This document shows, piece by piece, positions 54,208-63,712 of a stretch of DNA of 64,000 bases. The notes under the pieces were generated by a model. The model did no database searches, had not been told where the DNA came from, and worked only from the letters and a program-made list of their open reading frames with translations. The stretch is taken from NCBI GenBank assembly GCA_000621985.1, contig JHWW01000002.1, positions 248,001-312,000 on the forward strand. The letters are read 5' to 3'. Within the stretch, counting starts at the first letter, position 1. Each line of letters begins with the position of its first letter. The position numbers were made by a program, and so were the translations under genes. Origin of the DNA: Lachnospiraceae bacterium V9D3004. GTDB lineage: Bacteria; Bacillota; Clostridia; Lachnospirales; Lachnospiraceae.

Positions 54208-55165
54208 TGATGAAGCGATAAGTAAAGGGTTATCAATAATTGTTCCTTTCTTAAATGAAGAGGAAGGTATTACCCAGTTTTGCGAAGCGATAGATGAACA
54301 TTCGGTCAAACTGTCGTTTCCGATAGAGATTGTTTTTGTAAATGACGGTTCTACGGATAATTCTCTTGAAGTATTGCGTTCGTACGAATTTAAGAATATC
54401 AAACGTGTTAAACTTGTAGATCTTTCGAAAAATTTTGGCTCTCATGCTGCCATAAGAGCAGGTGTTGCCAATGCATATTACGGCAATTGTACATGGATGG
54501 GAAGCGATCTTCAGGAGCCCATAGAATTTCTAGCAATGTCGTATGAAAAGCTGCTTAACGGTTATGATGCAGTATATGTGGAGAAAAAAAGCGTTAAGGT
54601 GTCATCGGTCAATCGCGGTTTTTCAAAAATGTATTCCCGTATGATGCAAAAATATGCTGTAAAAAGTTATTCTTCGGGTGGAATAAGTGTAATAGTTTTT
54701 AATCAAAAAATAAAAGAACTTTTGAATCATAATATTGAGTCCAATTCATCTATCATGCTTCAGATAATGGATGCCGGTTACAGATATACAACGTTGTCGC
54801 TTGATTTTCATGAGAGGTCGGCAGGTGTATCCAAATGGACTTTATCAAAAAAAATAAAGTTATTTATTGATTCTTTTGTTGCATTTTCATTTATGCCCAT
54901 AAGACTTGTGAGTCTGATAGGAATATTTATGTTTCTTGCAGGTATCGGTGTCGGTATATTTACGGTTGTAAATAAAATAATCAACCCTTCGGTACCTATA
55001 GGTTATTCCACGCTTGCAAGCATTATGGCCATGGGTTTTGGTATCACCAATATATCTCTGGGAATCATTGCCGAATATCTGTGGAGAGCATATGATGCCG
55101 CCAGAAAGAGACCTGTATTTATTGTGTCTGAAGTGATCGATCTGGGAGACCGGGAGGTGTCATAA
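54194..55165 (+). CDS. Polyprenyl-phosphate glycosyltransferase (GT2, GtrB/CsbB/ArnC type)
   Basis: 323 residues. The cytoplasmic GT2 domain has IIVPFLNEEEGI, VNDGSTDNS, LSKNFGSHAAIRAG and MGSDLQEP. Two transmembrane helices (about 240-265 and 275-300) close the protein, as in enzymes that load one sugar onto undecaprenyl phosphate. TTG at 54194 is chosen: GGGAG lies 9 bases upstream, inside the end of the preceding gene. It overlaps the following small membrane gene by one base, so the three are translationally coupled. It is the expected first component of an extracellular decoration system. Confidence 0.9.
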   Translation: MNTINDEAISKGLSIIVPFLNEEEGITQFCEAIDEHSVKLSFPIEIVFVNDGSTDNSLEVLRSYEFKNIKRVKLVDLSKNFGSHAAIRAGVANAYYGNCTWMGSDLQEPIEFLAMSYEKLLNGYDAVYVEKKSVKVSSVNRGFSKMYSRMMQKYAVKSYSSGGISVIVFNQKIKELLNHNIESNSSIMLQIMDAGYRYTTLSLDFHERSAGVSKWTLSKKIKLFIDSFVAFSFMPIRLVSLIGIFMFLAGIGVGIFTVVNKIINPSVPIGYSTLASIMAMGFGITNISLGIIAEYLWRAYDAARKRPVFIVSEVIDLGDREVS

Positions 55166-55512
55166 TGTTTTCAAAGATCAGGAATTATATTTTGTTATAT
55201 GGCGCATTTTTAATATATTCATGCGCTTCAGTCTGTTCAAAATATGCTGCCGAAGCTCTCAGTGATGATGCGAAAATAAGAGTTGTTATATTCCTTGCTC
55301 TTGAGGTATTGGTTCTCGGTCTGTATGCCATAACATGGCAACAGGTATTAAAGCATTTTTCACTTGTTACGGCGATGGCCAGTAAGGGAAGCGTTGTTAT
55401 CATTAATCTCATCTGGTCCGTGCTTTTGTTTTCGGAAGTTATTACAATATTCAATGTTGTTGGTGCAGCAGTGATAATATTGGGAATATGGATGGTGTCG
55501 ACAGATGGATGA
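55165..55512 (+). CDS. Small EamA/SMR-like membrane protein (ArnE/ArnF-like, first of pair)
   Basis: 115 residues with four hydrophobic helices, the size of half an EamA transporter. GAFLIYSCASVCSKYAAEAL, MASKGSVVIINLIWSVLLF and VVGAAVIILGIWMV match the small-multidrug-resistance/EamA fold. It starts within the stop of the polyprenyl-P glycosyltransferase and overlaps a second protein of the same kind. In Gram-negatives the ArnE-ArnF heterodimer flips undecaprenyl-P-aminoarabinose. The same role for another lipid-linked sugar is inferred here. Confidence 0.8.
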   Translation: MFSKIRNYILLYGAFLIYSCASVCSKYAAEALSDDAKIRVVIFLALEVLVLGLYAITWQQVLKHFSLVTAMASKGSVVIINLIWSVLLFSEVITIFNVVGAAVIILGIWMVSTDG

Positions 55513-55906
55513 ATGGACCGGATTTTTAATTTTGATCATATCGGGAATAATGTCTTCTTTTTCGCAGGTATTGCTTAAGAAGAGTGCCCTAAAGATACAG
55601 AATGATAAAGATGAAAAAAAGAAAGATAAAGAAGCCGAAAAGAGTGCCAAAGAAAAAATAATGGCAGAATATCTGAACGGTTATGTTATATCGGGATATG
55701 TAATAATGGGACTCTGCATGGTTGCAACCATGATCGCATTTACTGCCGTTGACATGAAATACGGAGCGGTTCTCGAGTCACTTACATATCTGTACATAAT
55801 GGTTTTAAGCAGACTGTTTTTCGGTGAGAAGATGACTAAGATGAAAGTGCTTGGCAATCTTATGATAGTAGCCGGTGTAATCGTATTCAGTATAGGAGGA
55901 AGATAA
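55505..55906 (+). CDS. Small EamA/SMR-like membrane protein (ArnE/ArnF-like, second of pair)
   Basis: 133 residues, four hydrophobic helices. Between the first and second is a very charged insert (KDEKKKDKEAEKSAKEK, about 37-53), probably cytoplasmic, that the first partner lacks. GFLILIISGIMSSFSQVLLKKSAL and GAVLESLTYLYIMVLSRLFFGEKM match the EamA pattern. It overlaps its partner by 8 bases, so a fixed heterodimer is likely. One base separates it from the next gene. Confidence 0.8.
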   Translation: MDEWTGFLILIISGIMSSFSQVLLKKSALKIQNDKDEKKKDKEAEKSAKEKIMAEYLNGYVISGYVIMGLCMVATMIAFTAVDMKYGAVLESLTYLYIMVLSRLFFGEKMTKMKVLGNLMIVAGVIVFSIGGR

Positions 55907-55907
55907 C

Positions 55908-57098
55908 ATGAATGTACGTATACTCGATCTTACAAGACAATATGAGATAATTAAGGAAAAAGTAGAAAAAGCCGTATGCGAGCAGATGAGGACAGGTGCT
56001 TACATCGGAGGAAAAGCAGTAACGGATTTTGAAGAAAAATTTGCAGCATATACAGGTGCAAAATATGCCATAGCCGTTAACAGCGGAACAGATGCTCTCG
56101 TTATCGCAATGAAAGCACTGGGAATCGGAAAAGGAGACGAAGTTATCACTACTCCGTTCACTTTTTTTGCAACGGCTGAAACGATCGCAATGGTCGGTGC
56201 AACGCCTGTGTTTGTTGATGTTGATGAGAATACTTATAATATGGATCCTTCAAAGATCGAAGAAAAAATTACCGAAAAGACCAAAGCGATTCTTCCTGTC
56301 CATATATTCGGACAGCCTGTTAATTTTGATGAGATAAAAGCTGTAGCCTCAAAACATGATCTTCTTGTGATTGAAGATGCATGTCAGGCTGTAGGTTCGG
56401 CGATCGGAGATAAGATGATCGGATCACTTGGTGACGCGGCATGCTTCTCATTTTTCCCGACGAAGAATCTCGGAGGATTCGGTGATGGTGGAATGATCAC
56501 AACAAATGATGAGAAGACGGCTACCGTATGCAGAGCATTCCGTGAACACGGAGGCGGACAAAACGGCGCTAAAGCACGTTTCTATCTTGACGGTGTCAAG
56601 GATGAACTTGCTGATGCAGCCACTGTTGATGGTTTGTATAACCCGTATAAGTATTACAATTATCTTATTGCTTATAATTCAAGACTTGATGCGATCCAGG
56701 CAAGAGTTCTTGATATCAAATTAGATTATCTTGACGGATTTAATGCAAGAAGAGCCGAGATCGCTGCATTTTATGAGAAAGAACTTGGGGTTATCGATAA
56801 AGTTAAAACACCTCAGGTAATGGAAGGCGTTAAGCCGGTATGGCATCAATATGCGATCAGAGTTAAAGAGAAAAATGAACTCGGCGAATTCCTTGCAAAG
56901 AAAAATATCGGAAGCGCAGCATTTTATCCTGTACCGCTTCATCTGCAGAAAGCATTCGAATATCTCGGTTATAAAGAAGGCGATCTTCCTGTAGCCGAAC
57001 AGATCACGAAAGAGACAGTATGTCTGCCGATATTCCCGGAACTTACTCAGGATGAACTTGATTATATAGTACAGGGAATCAAAGAATTTTTTGATTAA
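55908..57098 (+). CDS. DegT/DnrJ/EryC1 family PLP aminotransferase (copy 2, WbpE/WlbC-like)
   Basis: 396 residues. TGAYIGGKAVTDFEEKFAAY, NSGTDALVIAMKALG, TPFTFFATAETIAMVGA, EDACQAVGS and the PLP lysine in FSFFPTKNLGGFGDGGM are visible. The pattern is that of 3-amino-sugar aminotransferases such as WbpE/WlbC. A WbpD/WlbB-like N-acetyltransferase follows, which supports synthesis of a 2,3-diacetamido sugar or related compound. A UDP-GlcNAc 6-dehydrogenase needed for the uronate form is not in this window. GGAGGA lies before the ATG. Confidence 0.92.
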   Translation: MNVRILDLTRQYEIIKEKVEKAVCEQMRTGAYIGGKAVTDFEEKFAAYTGAKYAIAVNSGTDALVIAMKALGIGKGDEVITTPFTFFATAETIAMVGATPVFVDVDENTYNMDPSKIEEKITEKTKAILPVHIFGQPVNFDEIKAVASKHDLLVIEDACQAVGSAIGDKMIGSLGDAACFSFFPTKNLGGFGDGGMITTNDEKTATVCRAFREHGGGQNGAKARFYLDGVKDELADAATVDGLYNPYKYYNYLIAYNSRLDAIQARVLDIKLDYLDGFNARRAEIAAFYEKELGVIDKVKTPQVMEGVKPVWHQYAIRVKEKNELGEFLAKKNIGSAAFYPVPLHLQKAFEYLGYKEGDLPVAEQITKETVCLPIFPELTQDELDYIVQGIKEFFD

Positions 57099-57162
57099 GT
57101 ACTCCGGATTCATTGTCACTATGCGCATGTGGATCTTGTTGTGTTTGATAAAGGAGGTCATT

Positions 57163-57702
57163 ATGTCAGTATTCATTCATCCGACAGCGGAAGTTTCTGA
57201 CGAAGCAGTCATCGGTGATGGCACTAAGATATGGAATCTTGCCCAGGTAAGAGAAAAAAGTGTGATCGGAAAGAATTGTATCATCAGCAAGAATGTATAT
57301 GTTGATACACAGGCAGTTCTTGGCGACAGAGTCAAAGTTCAGAATAATGTGAATATATATCATGGTGTTGAAGTGGAGGATGATGTATTCCTCGGACCTT
57401 CAATGACATTTACCAATGATTTTTATCCACGTGCTTTTAATGATAATTGGAAGATCACATATACTAAAGTAAAAAAAGGTGCGTCCATAGGAGCAAACGC
57501 CACAATAGTATGCGGAACAACTATCGGACGGTATGCAATGGTAGGTTCGGGAAGCGTTGTTACGAAAGATGTTCCCGATCATGCTCTTGTTGTAGGCAAT
57601 CCGGCCAGACAGATCGGTTGGGTATGCGAATGCGGACATAAGCTTGATGATGAACTCAAGTGTCCGGAGTGCGGCAGAGATTATTCTTCAGAACTGTCAT
57701 GA
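57163..57702 (+). CDS. WbpD/WlbB-like sugar N-acetyltransferase with zinc-ribbon tail
   Basis: 179-residue left-handed beta-helix acyltransferase: IHPTAEVSDEAVIGDGTKIW, NVNIYHGVEVEDDVFLGPSM, the substrate-site FTNDFYPRA, then GASIGANATIVCGTTIG. The C-terminus carries two Cys pairs (CEC at 155-157, CPEC at 167-170), a likely zinc ribbon. It would N-acetylate the 3-amino sugar made by the preceding aminotransferase. The start at 57163 follows AAGGAGG. Confidence 0.9.
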   Translation: MSVFIHPTAEVSDEAVIGDGTKIWNLAQVREKSVIGKNCIISKNVYVDTQAVLGDRVKVQNNVNIYHGVEVEDDVFLGPSMTFTNDFYPRAFNDNWKITYTKVKKGASIGANATIVCGTTIGRYAMVGSGSVVTKDVPDHALVVGNPARQIGWVCECGHKLDDELKCPECGRDYSSELS

Positions 57703-57708
57703 TCGTAT

Positions 57709-57737
57709 TTGACAATAACAGATATTTCAATTATAGT
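57709..57737 (+). promoter_or_regulatory. Internal promoter in the polysaccharide locus
   Basis: Perfect TTGACA at 57709-57714, a 17-base spacer, and TATAGT at 57732-57737 (5 of 6). One of the strongest promoter matches in the window. It could express the last three genes of the locus separately. Confidence 0.7.
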
Positions 57738-57776
57738 TGTATATAGTAAACTAATAAAAAAGAACGGAGTAAATAA

Positions 57777-58826
57777 ATGATTAAAGCAGGTATTATCGGT
57801 TTTGGTTACATGGGTCATTTCCATTATGAAAAGGCAAAAAAATTTGATGATGTTGAGGTTGTTGCAGCGTTAGATAATAATGAAGAAAAACTTTCAGAGG
57901 CCAAAGAACTCGGAATGAGAACATATGATTCCATAGATGAATTCTTAAAGGAAGATATGGATCTTGTTGTTATCGCAACGCCGAATCAGTGGCATGCAAA
58001 GTTTGCAATTGCAGCAATGAAGGCAGGTAAGAACGTATTATGTGAGAAGCCTGCCACAATGTCGGTAAAAGAGATCGAAGATGTTATTGCGGTTTCAAAA
58101 GAAACAGGCAAATTCTTTACGGTTCACCAGCAGAGAAGATTTGATGAAGATTACAGAGCACTCTGTCAGGTTATCAGAAGCGGAGAGATAGGTAATGTAA
58201 CTACGGTTGAATCCAAGGTTCTCGGAGAGCGTGGAGTATGCTTTGGCTGGAGAGGTGATCCGGAATCGGGTGGAGGAATGTTATATGACTGGGGAGTACA
58301 TCTTATAGACCAGATGCTTCAGTTATATCCCGATGAAAAGGTAGTAAGTGTATATGCAAGGATTATGAGCATTCTTACTCCTGCGGTTGATGATAGTTTT
58401 GAGATCAATATGAAGTTATCCAATGATGTATGTATAAAAGTTACCGTTACAACATTTGCTCTTGAAAAGCTTCCGAGATGGTTCGTATTCGGTGACAGGG
58501 GAACATTAAGGATTGAGAACATTATGAGCACCGAGGGACGCGCAAGAAGGATCAAGGGAGATGTAAGAGGATTCGACAGCGTAGTAGGTAAGAAGAATCT
58601 CGGACCGAGCAGGACAATGGCTCCGCTTAAGCCGGAATATCTTGAAGAGATCCCTATTCCAAAGCAGGAAGATATGTCTATGGAATATTGGAATAATCTT
58701 GTAGATACATTAAGAGGTAAAGCATCATTGCATGTTACTACAGATCAGATTCTAAGACAGATGAAGATTGTTGAAGCATCATTTAAGTCTGCGGAATTGA
58801 ATGAAGTAATCAAAGGAGAGATTTGA
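57777..58826 (+). CDS. Gfo/Idh/MocA family oxidoreductase (copy 2)
   Basis: 349 residues: Rossmann start IIGFGYMGHFHYEKAKKF, CEKPATMS with the catalytic Lys, VHQQRRFDEDY, and GGGMLYDWGVHLIDQM in the substrate domain. It differs clearly from copy 1 (which has DLAVHDI), so the two probably act on different sugars or serve different steps. It has its own promoter and GGAG before the ATG. The substrate is unknown. It overlaps or abuts the next gene. Confidence 0.88.
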   Translation: MIKAGIIGFGYMGHFHYEKAKKFDDVEVVAALDNNEEKLSEAKELGMRTYDSIDEFLKEDMDLVVIATPNQWHAKFAIAAMKAGKNVLCEKPATMSVKEIEDVIAVSKETGKFFTVHQQRRFDEDYRALCQVIRSGEIGNVTTVESKVLGERGVCFGWRGDPESGGGMLYDWGVHLIDQMLQLYPDEKVVSVYARIMSILTPAVDDSFEINMKLSNDVCIKVTVTTFALEKLPRWFVFGDRGTLRIENIMSTEGRARRIKGDVRGFDSVVGKKNLGPSRTMAPLKPEYLEEIPIPKQEDMSMEYWNNLVDTLRGKASLHVTTDQILRQMKIVEASFKSAELNEVIKGEI

Positions 58827-58828
58827 TC

Positions 58829-61597
58829 TTGTGTTCGAAAAGTAAGAGTATTATTAAGGATTTTTTTGATAATATTGATAGAACACACAGTTATATTCTC
58901 TTATTAATATTGATATTGGGTACTTTCGGAGTGACATTTATAAGTATGCATTCAGCTGACAGAGTGTATGTTTATGAGGATGTGGGCTCCGACACGATAA
59001 TGTCATATTTGCCAACATACAGTTATATATCCGAAGGAATAAAAAACGGAGACCTTGATATATGGTCTTCGGAATTCGGTATCGGTAATACTTTGTATTC
59101 CAAATCGGCGTGTTTTGCCGAGCCGTTATTATTGATTTTTTTATTCTTTACGGCATTGGTCGGAGTCGGACATATAACAGTTATGTTGGTTTTTTATAAA
59201 TTAACGGTTATTATTCTTACGGCATTTTTGTGCCATAAATTTCTGCAATTCTTTTCCGATAAATATTATCTTATCAGTATAGCATCGTTTATATATGCTT
59301 TTAACGGTTTTGAGATAATATGGGGACAGCATTATTTTTTCTCAGCGTATAATCTGTATCTTATAGCTGTATTTTATTGTATTGAAAAGATTCTTCGCGA
59401 AAAAAAAGGATTCATATTCTTATACATATCAGTATTTTTTTCAATGTTTTACACTGTATATATGACTTATATGATTCTTCTTACAGCGGGAATCTATGCT
59501 CTGATCAGATATTTTCAGCTTAATGAACATTTTTCGGCAAAGAAGTTTTTTTCACTTTTTGGAAGAATTCTGCTTATAACAGTTCTTGGAATGACATCAT
59601 CTGCAATTGTTTCGCTTCCGGGAACGCTTGCTTTGATCAATTCCGGAAGAGTGACAAACGATACTTCTTTTTTATCAACAATAATAACCTATGCGGGACA
59701 ATGGCAGTCACCGGGAGAGATTCTTCCTTTACTGCAGCGTTTCTTTTCGGGAAATCTCACCGGTATCGGCAGTAATTACGGCTACATGCCGGGAGTTTTG
59801 AATTATTATGAAGCCCCGCAGCTGTTTTTTTCAATATTCTTTTTTGTCGCCTTATTTCCGTATTTTCATTCGGTCATAAGATCGGGAAGAAGAAGGATAA
59901 TTACGGTAAGTATAAGTACAGTACTGGTCGTTTTGTTACTTACCAATAACGCATTTAAGTTTATTATGTATGGTTTAAGTACTATAAGTAACAGATATAC
60001 GTTTGTGTTATTTCCTGTTCTTGCTATAGTTATTCTTAAAGGATTTGAAGTGATTTTTTATGAATACAATAGTAAAATTATCAATTGGATCGTGTTTTTT
60101 GGGGGTGTAATATTCTCCGGCTTCGTATTATGTGGAAACTGGATTGATAGTTCATTGAATGATGCAACTAAAAACTATGTAACAGAAGGATTCAGGGGCC
60201 TTAAAGTATCAAATTATTATATGTTTTTTTTGGGAGCAGTATTGTTTTCAATAGTAATCGCGATAAATAATGAAAAGTATAAAAAGATCATTACTTATAT
60301 ATTGGCTGTTATAGTTTTTTTAAATGTGTCAAATGAATTTTTTTTCAGCACCAACCGTGACGGTGCTGTTAAAAAAGAAAAGATCAGTATGATCTATTCT
60401 GACAATGATACAAAAAAAGCACTTGATTATCTGCGATCGGTAGATGATTCATTTTACAGAGTAGATAAGACATATTATGACTGTTCTTCACAAACTGATT
60501 CGCTGATATATGATTATTGTTCGGTATCAGATTATAATTCGGTTCTGTCGCAGGACATAAAAGATTATTTTACATATTATATGAATCCGAGATATACATA
60601 CAATACAATACTTGAACCGGCTTATATATCATCCCGTAATGACATAACAGCGTATTCCAATATGGGACTGAGATACATTCTTTCAAGATCAAAGCTTCAG
60701 GATCAGGATCATTATACGAAGATAAAAAAGATCGGGGATGTGATCATATATCGGAACAATTATGAGAATTCTTTTGTGACCTTTTATGATAAAGCAGTTA
60801 AAAAAAGTGAATTCATGCAATATGAATATCCCGAAAGAAATAAACTGATTACGGATTCTGTAATAATCAATGATGAAGATTCAGGAGATTTTGATAATAT
60901 TCTTATTAATGCAGATGATTCTCTTGCAGAGTTTGATGAGCTTGATATTACGGCTCAGTGTGAAATTACCGATCTGACGCAAAATGAAAACGGTATGACG
61001 TCAATGGTCATTAATATCAATAATGAATATGTAAAAGAAAACGGTGGAGATCTGTATATCGATATCGGTTATCTTGCATTTTCGATTCAGGATATATGTC
61101 TTTATACCGATACGGGAAAAGGGATTAATAAAAAAAATCCTTATATTATATCTGTTAAGGATTCCAATTTGAATCATATGCGTTATCTGCTTCCACGCAA
61201 TACAAAGAGAATATTATTCAAAACAGATGGTGACGGATTCTATCTTAATGATTATAAGATATCATTATCCGGTAAAAAATACAGATCAGCCGAAAAGATA
61301 GCAGATGTAAAAAAAGCAGACGATGGAATAATAAAAGGAACTGTTAACTGTGCTTCTGACGGATTCATGCTCATTCCAATAACGTATGATGAAGATATTA
61401 ACGTATATGTCGATGAAGAACCTGTAAAGGTATATAAGGCCGATTCGGGACTTACAGGTGTAAAATTGCAAAAAGGAAATCATAGCTTTGTTGTAAGATA
61501 CAATAATTCCATGATGAAATTGGGAGCTATCATTTCATTAATATCTGTATTGTTGTTTACAGGATATGTATTAATTGACAAAAAGATGAATCGCTGA
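58829..61597 (+). CDS. YfhO-like GT-C membrane glycosyltransferase
   Basis: About 922 residues. After a first helix, the extracytoplasmic loop SADRVYVYEDVGSDTIMSYL holds acidic residues typical of GT-C active sites. About 12-14 helices to residue 520 are followed by a large extracytoplasmic domain (about 530-890) and a last helix. This is the YfhO pattern; such enzymes use polyprenyl-P-sugar donors outside the membrane to decorate wall polymers. The start is uncertain: TTG 58829 is 10 bases after GGAG, TTG 58823 only 4 bases after it. Lower GC and more Phe/Tyr than neighbours reflect the membrane content. Confidence 0.82.
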   Translation: MCSKSKSIIKDFFDNIDRTHSYILLLILILGTFGVTFISMHSADRVYVYEDVGSDTIMSYLPTYSYISEGIKNGDLDIWSSEFGIGNTLYSKSACFAEPLLLIFLFFTALVGVGHITVMLVFYKLTVIILTAFLCHKFLQFFSDKYYLISIASFIYAFNGFEIIWGQHYFFSAYNLYLIAVFYCIEKILREKKGFIFLYISVFFSMFYTVYMTYMILLTAGIYALIRYFQLNEHFSAKKFFSLFGRILLITVLGMTSSAIVSLPGTLALINSGRVTNDTSFLSTIITYAGQWQSPGEILPLLQRFFSGNLTGIGSNYGYMPGVLNYYEAPQLFFSIFFFVALFPYFHSVIRSGRRRIITVSISTVLVVLLLTNNAFKFIMYGLSTISNRYTFVLFPVLAIVILKGFEVIFYEYNSKIINWIVFFGGVIFSGFVLCGNWIDSSLNDATKNYVTEGFRGLKVSNYYMFFLGAVLFSIVIAINNEKYKKIITYILAVIVFLNVSNEFFFSTNRDGAVKKEKISMIYSDNDTKKALDYLRSVDDSFYRVDKTYYDCSSQTDSLIYDYCSVSDYNSVLSQDIKDYFTYYMNPRYTYNTILEPAYISSRNDITAYSNMGLRYILSRSKLQDQDHYTKIKKIGDVIIYRNNYENSFVTFYDKAVKKSEFMQYEYPERNKLITDSVIINDEDSGDFDNILINADDSLAEFDELDITAQCEITDLTQNENGMTSMVININNEYVKENGGDLYIDIGYLAFSIQDICLYTDTGKGINKKNPYIISVKDSNLNHMRYLLPRNTKRILFKTDGDGFYLNDYKISLSGKKYRSAEKIADVKKADDGIIKGTVNCASDGFMLIPITYDEDINVYVDEEPVKVYKADSGLTGVKLQKGNHSFVVRYNNSMMKLGAIISLISVLLFTGYVLIDKKMNR

Positions 61598-61649
61598 TAT
61601 CATAACTGTTTGAGTATGTGGAATACCGGGAATTGGAGGATATATTATA

Positions 61650-63641
61650 ATGAAATATGTAACGGGAGAGTTCTTGCAGATTAAAAATGAATTGCTGCAT
61701 GAATGGAATATATTAAAAAAATATTTGCTAAAAAACAAATGGTTTATTATAGCTTCGGTTGTTTTGTTTTTACTTATGTATCTTCCGTGGCTTACACATA
61801 TAATTCCTCGTATTGACGGTGAAGTATTGATCAATACTCCGTATTATGAGGACGGTTATATTACAAACGGAAGACAGGGCTCTGTCTATACGGATTATTT
61901 TTTTGGGATGAGATGGTATGATCCTTTCTTTTCACTCATTTCAGGTTTCCTGATGTATTGTCTGGTAGGAATTATGCTTGGATATTTTTGTTACAGGCTT
62001 GGCGCAAAAGAAAAGAGCAGTTCATGGTTTGGCCTGATCTGTATGTCTTCGCCCGTAATGATAGAATTGTTTTATTTTGATATGTGTGTATTCAAGGTCG
62101 GCTGGACCTATGTGATCACGGTTGCGGCAGCGATTCTTACTGTATATTGTTCATATAAAAAAAGGTTCTGGGGTCGTATCCTGTCAATTCCTTTTTTGAT
62201 ATGGTCGATCAGCACATATGAGATTCTTGCAATAGTTTATGCAGTAACAATAGTTGTGGCCTTTTTATTGATGTACTTCAACTGGGATATAAAAAAGAAA
62301 AAAGAACAAAAGACATCGGTTTATATTAAAATGATCATAGATTCCGTATTGGTTTTGATAGTCTCTTTTGTATTGAATATTATTACTACAAGATTATTTT
62401 TTGCTTCGGCAAACAGTGAATATCTTGCAGCAAAGATACAATGGGGACAATTCCCGTTTGAAGCATGTGTTGAAACGATAAAACTGATAATCAAATCATG
62501 CCTGTTCGGTGATGGCAAATTCTATACATTAAGCATGCTTATTACAGGTGTTGTCGTTGTTTGCTGCCTGTTATATTATGTGATAAAAGAACGTTTCAGA
62601 AAATTGTCGGTATTATTTTTATTGTCAGGTCTGATACTTCAGATCAGTCCTTATTTTCTTATAATTGCACTTGGAGGATCATTGGATGTAAGAGCTCATA
62701 TTACCTATCCGTTGGTTCTGACATTTAATATCATACTTATTTTTACAATGATAAATAAAAAGATATTGACATTCATGTGTGGTGTATTAACCGTATGTAC
62801 GGTGTGGATGCAGGCGCAGAGAACGATGCGACTGGAGTATACGGATTTTGTTAGAGCCGAAGAGGATATAAGACTCGCAGAACAGATCAATGAGCATATT
62901 GATCAGGTAACTTCAGATAAAACAAAACCAATATATATTGACGGAATGTATACAAGCAAACTTAATAATGCATGCCTGAGAGGACAGATAATAGGTATAT
63001 CGGTATTCGGTTTTACCGGAGAATATGCTCCAAGATATTGCTTCAGTACGACCAGAGCATGTGAAGTTATGAGGACACTTGGATATAACAGGAATTATAT
63101 TACAGATGCCGGTATGATCGATGAGGCTAGAAAAACAGCGATAGATATGCCAGTATTTCCAAAAGATGGAAGTGTAGTCGATACCGGTGCATATGTTATC
63201 GTAAAATTAAATGAAGATGATTATCTGTATGAAGATAATATACTTGAGCCGAAAGTATCTAAACTTACCGGAATTGAAACCGAAGAACCAAGTGAGAATC
63301 TGACAATAGAGCTTGATAAGTGTACAATCGAAAATGATGTACTTATGTTATATGGATGGGCTTATTGCAGCGGTACCGATTCGGCTGAGGTTAACAGGGA
63401 TATATTCCTGTATGATGATGAAGATAATTATTATGAGATTGCAACATGCAGGGTAAAAAGAGATGATCTGTTAGAATATTTTAACAGTGCAAGAAATCTG
63501 TATTCCGGTTATTATGCAAAGGCAAAAATAACCGAGCTCCCGGATAATTACAGCTCCATGAAGCTCGGAATTAAGATCGTTATGCCTGATGGCACAGAGA
63601 GATATGTAAAATCTGATAAAGCCGTAGGACAGGCAAAGTAG
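61650..63641 (+). CDS. GtrII-like GT-C membrane glycosyltransferase with C-terminal GWAY module
   Basis: 663 residues. About 11-12 helices to residue 400. The first loop has IPRIDGEVLINTPYYEDGY and TDYFFGMRWYDPF with acidic residues, as in GtrII-type glucosyltransferases. Extracytoplasmic residues about 400-540 follow. The last 110 residues form a beta-rich module containing MLYGWAYCSG and CRVKRDD, similar in layout to the C-terminal module of the two-domain glycosyltransferase at 39-41 kb. GGAGG precedes the ATG. It likely transfers a second lipid-linked sugar onto the exported chain. A terminator closes the locus. Confidence 0.8.
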   Translation: MKYVTGEFLQIKNELLHEWNILKKYLLKNKWFIIASVVLFLLMYLPWLTHIIPRIDGEVLINTPYYEDGYITNGRQGSVYTDYFFGMRWYDPFFSLISGFLMYCLVGIMLGYFCYRLGAKEKSSSWFGLICMSSPVMIELFYFDMCVFKVGWTYVITVAAAILTVYCSYKKRFWGRILSIPFLIWSISTYEILAIVYAVTIVVAFLLMYFNWDIKKKKEQKTSVYIKMIIDSVLVLIVSFVLNIITTRLFFASANSEYLAAKIQWGQFPFEACVETIKLIIKSCLFGDGKFYTLSMLITGVVVVCCLLYYVIKERFRKLSVLFLLSGLILQISPYFLIIALGGSLDVRAHITYPLVLTFNIILIFTMINKKILTFMCGVLTVCTVWMQAQRTMRLEYTDFVRAEEDIRLAEQINEHIDQVTSDKTKPIYIDGMYTSKLNNACLRGQIIGISVFGFTGEYAPRYCFSTTRACEVMRTLGYNRNYITDAGMIDEARKTAIDMPVFPKDGSVVDTGAYVIVKLNEDDYLYEDNILEPKVSKLTGIETEEPSENLTIELDKCTIENDVLMLYGWAYCSGTDSAEVNRDIFLYDDEDNYYEIATCRVKRDDLLEYFNSARNLYSGYYAKAKITELPDNYSSMKLGIKIVMPDGTERYVKSDKAVGQAK

Positions 63642-63666
63642 TTTAATGATCGTGTTCTCAGATATT

Positions 63667-63710
63667 AAAAGGGTTGCCGTAAAATTTTTTGTGCAGCAGC
63701 CCTTTTGATT
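63667..63710. terminator. Terminator at the end of the polysaccharide locus
   Basis: Arms 63667-63677 and 63696-63706 (11 pairs, one G-U) with an 18-base loop. The right arm ends in TTTT and the left starts with AAAA, so it can act on both strands between converging genes. Confidence 0.75.
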
Positions 63711-63712
63711 GA

